Assembly: GCA_046329195.1 (NCBI GenBank)
Contig: JAXLVB010000001.1
Coordinates: 2,232,001 to 2,296,000, forward strand
Reading direction: 5' to 3'
Origin: JAXLVB01 sp046329195
GTDB taxonomy: Bacteria; Bacteroidota; Bacteroidia; Cytophagales; Spirosomataceae
DNA length: 64,000 nucleotides
Below, piece by piece: positions 63,071 to 64,000 of the stretch. A model generated the notes under the pieces. That model saw only the letters and a list, made by a program, of their open reading frames with translations. It ran no database searches and was not told the DNA's origin. The stretch's first letter is position 1. The number at the start of each line of letters is the position of its first letter. The translations under genes were made by a program, and so were the position numbers.

Positions 63071-63167
63071 AGAAAAATTAGCGTAGAAACACCTAATTTC
63101 ATGGGCTAAGTCCTCAAAACTTCTACCACTCTGAAGGTTTTTTGCCAAACCGCTCTTGAAAAGCTTT
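63071..63167. repeat. Direct repeat, copy 1 (end of an AraC/HTCS gene)
   Basis: This stretch is clearly similar to 63728-63825, including the shared GAAGGTTTTTTG and CTCTTGAAAAGCTTT segments. On the minus strand it encodes the C terminus KAFQERFGKKPSEW and the sequence after the stop. Confidence 0.75.
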
Positions 63168-63401
63168 AGAGAAGTAGGGAAGACTCTCAAACCCAACCCA
63201 ATAAGCCACTTCCGAAACGTTGCCCTGCTTGTTTTTGAGGAGGGCAGCGGCTTTTTCTAAGCGGTAATTTCGGACAAACTCAATAGCCGTTTGTCCTGTT
63301 AAAGCTTTGAGTTTTCGGCGGAGCTGAACAGCCGAAATATTCATAGGTTCAGCCAAGATTTCTACATCAAAAGCAGGAAAAGGGTTTGGCCAAGTAATCA
63401 T
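63123..63401 (-). pseudogene. Remnant of a hybrid two-component regulator: AraC-type HTH end
   Basis: The 92-residue reading includes FDVEILAEPMNISAVQLRRK, then TAIEFVRNYRLEKAAALLKN, VSEVAYWVGFESLPYFSKAF and a C terminus GKKPSEW. This is the DNA-binding end of Bacteroidota hybrid two-component systems. It opens with a spurious MITWPNPFPA; in another frame the same DNA reads LELGADDYLAKPF, the normal end of a receiver domain. Frame shifts and a deletion of the linker have therefore disrupted the gene. It is not expected to be functional. Confidence 0.8.
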
Positions 63402-63407
63402 CAGCTC

Positions 63408-63716
63408 CTAATTCGAGGCTTTTGCCGTGAGCATGACCACGGGAATGTGGCTAGTGATTTCGTTGAATTTTAGCATTTTACAGAAGCTAAACCCATCGAG
63501 GCGAGGCATCATCAAGTCACAAATGACCAAGTCTGGCACAAATTCAATGGCTTTTTCAATACCTTCTTGGCCATCTTTAGCTTCAATGACTTGGTAGTAA
63601 GATTCAAATTGTTGACGGATGTAGCTACGCAAATCACGGTTGTCTTCTACAATGAGCAATACTGGCTTCGAATCATGGGTTCGCCCCGATAGAGGAACCA
63701 GAAAAGTTGTCAGTGG
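63408..63716 (-). pseudogene. Remnant of a hybrid two-component regulator: kinase end and receiver start
   Basis: This reading starts with the kinase tail PLTTFLVPLSGRTHDSKP and continues into a receiver domain: VLLIVEDNRDLRSYIRQQFE, DLVICDLMMPRLDGFSFC with the phospho-Asp, and HIPVVMLTAKAS. It then stops prematurely (SN*). The continuation, GADDYLAKPF, is present one frame off. Together with the HTH remnant it formed one hybrid regulator that has lost most of its sensor and kinase parts. Confidence 0.8.
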
Positions 63717-63727
63717 GGACACTAGCA

Positions 63728-63825
63728 AGAAAAAGTTAGTGTAAAAATACCTGATTTCATTGGCTAAACTCTCCAACCTTTTACTACTCCGAAGGTTTTT
63801 TGTCAAACTGCTCTTGAAAAGCTTT
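63728..63825 (-). pseudogene. Second remnant of an HTCS C terminus (repeat copy 2)
   Basis: On the minus strand this encodes KAFQEQFDKKPSE followed by a stop where the other copy has Trp. It is a second copy of the AraC C-terminal end (compare 63071-63167) and lies upstream of the receiver remnant. At least two tandem hybrid regulator genes once stood here. Confidence 0.7.
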
Positions 63826-63867
63826 GTTTTCAATTCTATCCCTAAAATTAGCGTTTTATCCCAGAAA

Positions 63868-63899
63868 TTTTGGGCGAGTAGTGTGGCCAAATACCTTTG
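63868..63899 (+). promoter_or_regulatory. Bacteroidota promoter at the right edge
   Basis: TTTTG (63868-63872) and TACCTTTG (63892-63899) are 19 bases apart, an excellent -33/-7 pair, and precede the ATG at 63931 by 31 bases. Confidence 0.65.
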
Positions 63900-63930
63900 A
63901 ACATTATCAAAGCAGAAAATGCTGTTTTTA

Positions 63931-64000
63931 ATGAATGAGGTATGTGATCAACATTATACCACTGGTAGCGACCTCCGCTTCTACTCCCGTCAGCAGGAAA
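63931..64000 (+). CDS. Partial gene at the window edge, unidentified
   Basis: Only 23 codons lie in the window: MNEVCDQHYTTGSDLRFYSR followed by QQE. The reading is open to the edge, begins with ATG after a good promoter, and shows no low complexity. I cannot assign a family. Confidence 0.45.
   Translation, partial: MNEVCDQHYTTGSDLRFYSRQQE

Noticed and set aside
1..64000. tRNA genes, CRISPR arrays, insertion sequences, prophage
   Set aside because: I looked through spacers and repeats on both strands and saw no cloverleaf, regularly spaced repeats, transposase or phage structural gene. A tRNA scan would settle small RNAs better than reading by eye.

Overview
The window looks like chromosome from a free-living Bacteroidota bacterium of the order Cytophagales (Runella/Spirosoma/Dyadobacter-like). 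Support comes from a SusC/SusD pair with a FecR anti-sigma factor and an ECF sigma factor, remnants of hybrid two-component regulators, Bacteroidota-type promoters (TAnnTTTG at -7) ahead of several genes, very weak Shine-Dalgarno signals, and many lipoproteins and Bacteroidota-restricted hypotheticals. Taxonomy is inferred from gene content only. No rRNA, tRNA, CRISPR array, insertion sequence or prophage was recognised.

Layout. 0.2-4.5 kb: a BASS-type transporter, then a sugar/alcohol dehydrogenase operon (GMC flavoprotein, DUF5995 protein, gluconate-dehydrogenase-subunit-3-like protein) closed by a strong terminator. 4.5-8.4 kb, minus strand: YdeI-like protein, three small membrane proteins (DUF2752, RDD, PAP2-like) and sigma-54. 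8.8-18.4 kb: asnS; an AT-rich two-gene cassette (SMC/OLD-type ATPase plus a small PD-(D/E)XK-like protein); a vWA protein; rlmB, a Nudix hydrolase and a lipoprotein esterase; a convergent ChlI/MoxR-type AAA+ ATPase; a DUF1223 protein. 18.5-22.4 kb: an AT-rich two-gene islet encoding a membrane-anchored trypsin-like protease and an 810-residue exported protein with a barrel-like end. 22.4-27.8 kb: palindrome-rich spacer, SWIM-SNF2 helicase, DnaQ-like exonuclease, cupin, GreA-like factor and a small coiled-coil protein.

27.9-34.3 kb: a HTH protein divergent from an SPFH (stomatin/prohibitin) gene around a perfect 24-bp palindrome, then PKD lipoprotein, MORN-like, membrane and zinc-ribbon proteins. 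34.3-37.6 kb: two coiled-coil membrane proteins bracketing a PIN toxin/antitoxin pair. 37.7-44.0 kb: ethanolamine-type permease, possible DNA polymerase III psi-like protein, Old Yellow Enzyme, guanine deaminase, SMP-30 lactonase-like lipoprotein and a GNAT protein. 44.1-51.4 kb: ECF sigma, FecR, SusC (with STN domain) and SusD, a surface-signalled uptake locus. 51.6-63.0 kb: MFS transporter, a DabA-DabB inorganic-carbon uptake pair with the zinc-site residues intact, a small exported protein, an Nramp-like transporter without the canonical DPGN motif, aroB and a phospholipase D-like protein. 63.1-63.8 kb: debris of at least two tandem hybrid two-component regulators, followed by the start of an unidentified gene at the edge.

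The best candidates for something undescribed are the ATPase/nuclease-like cassette (10.37-12.20 kb), the protease/barrel islet (18.5-22.4 kb), and the HTH/SPFH unit with its palindrome (27.95-34.27 kb). All functions are read from sequence by eye; no database search was run.
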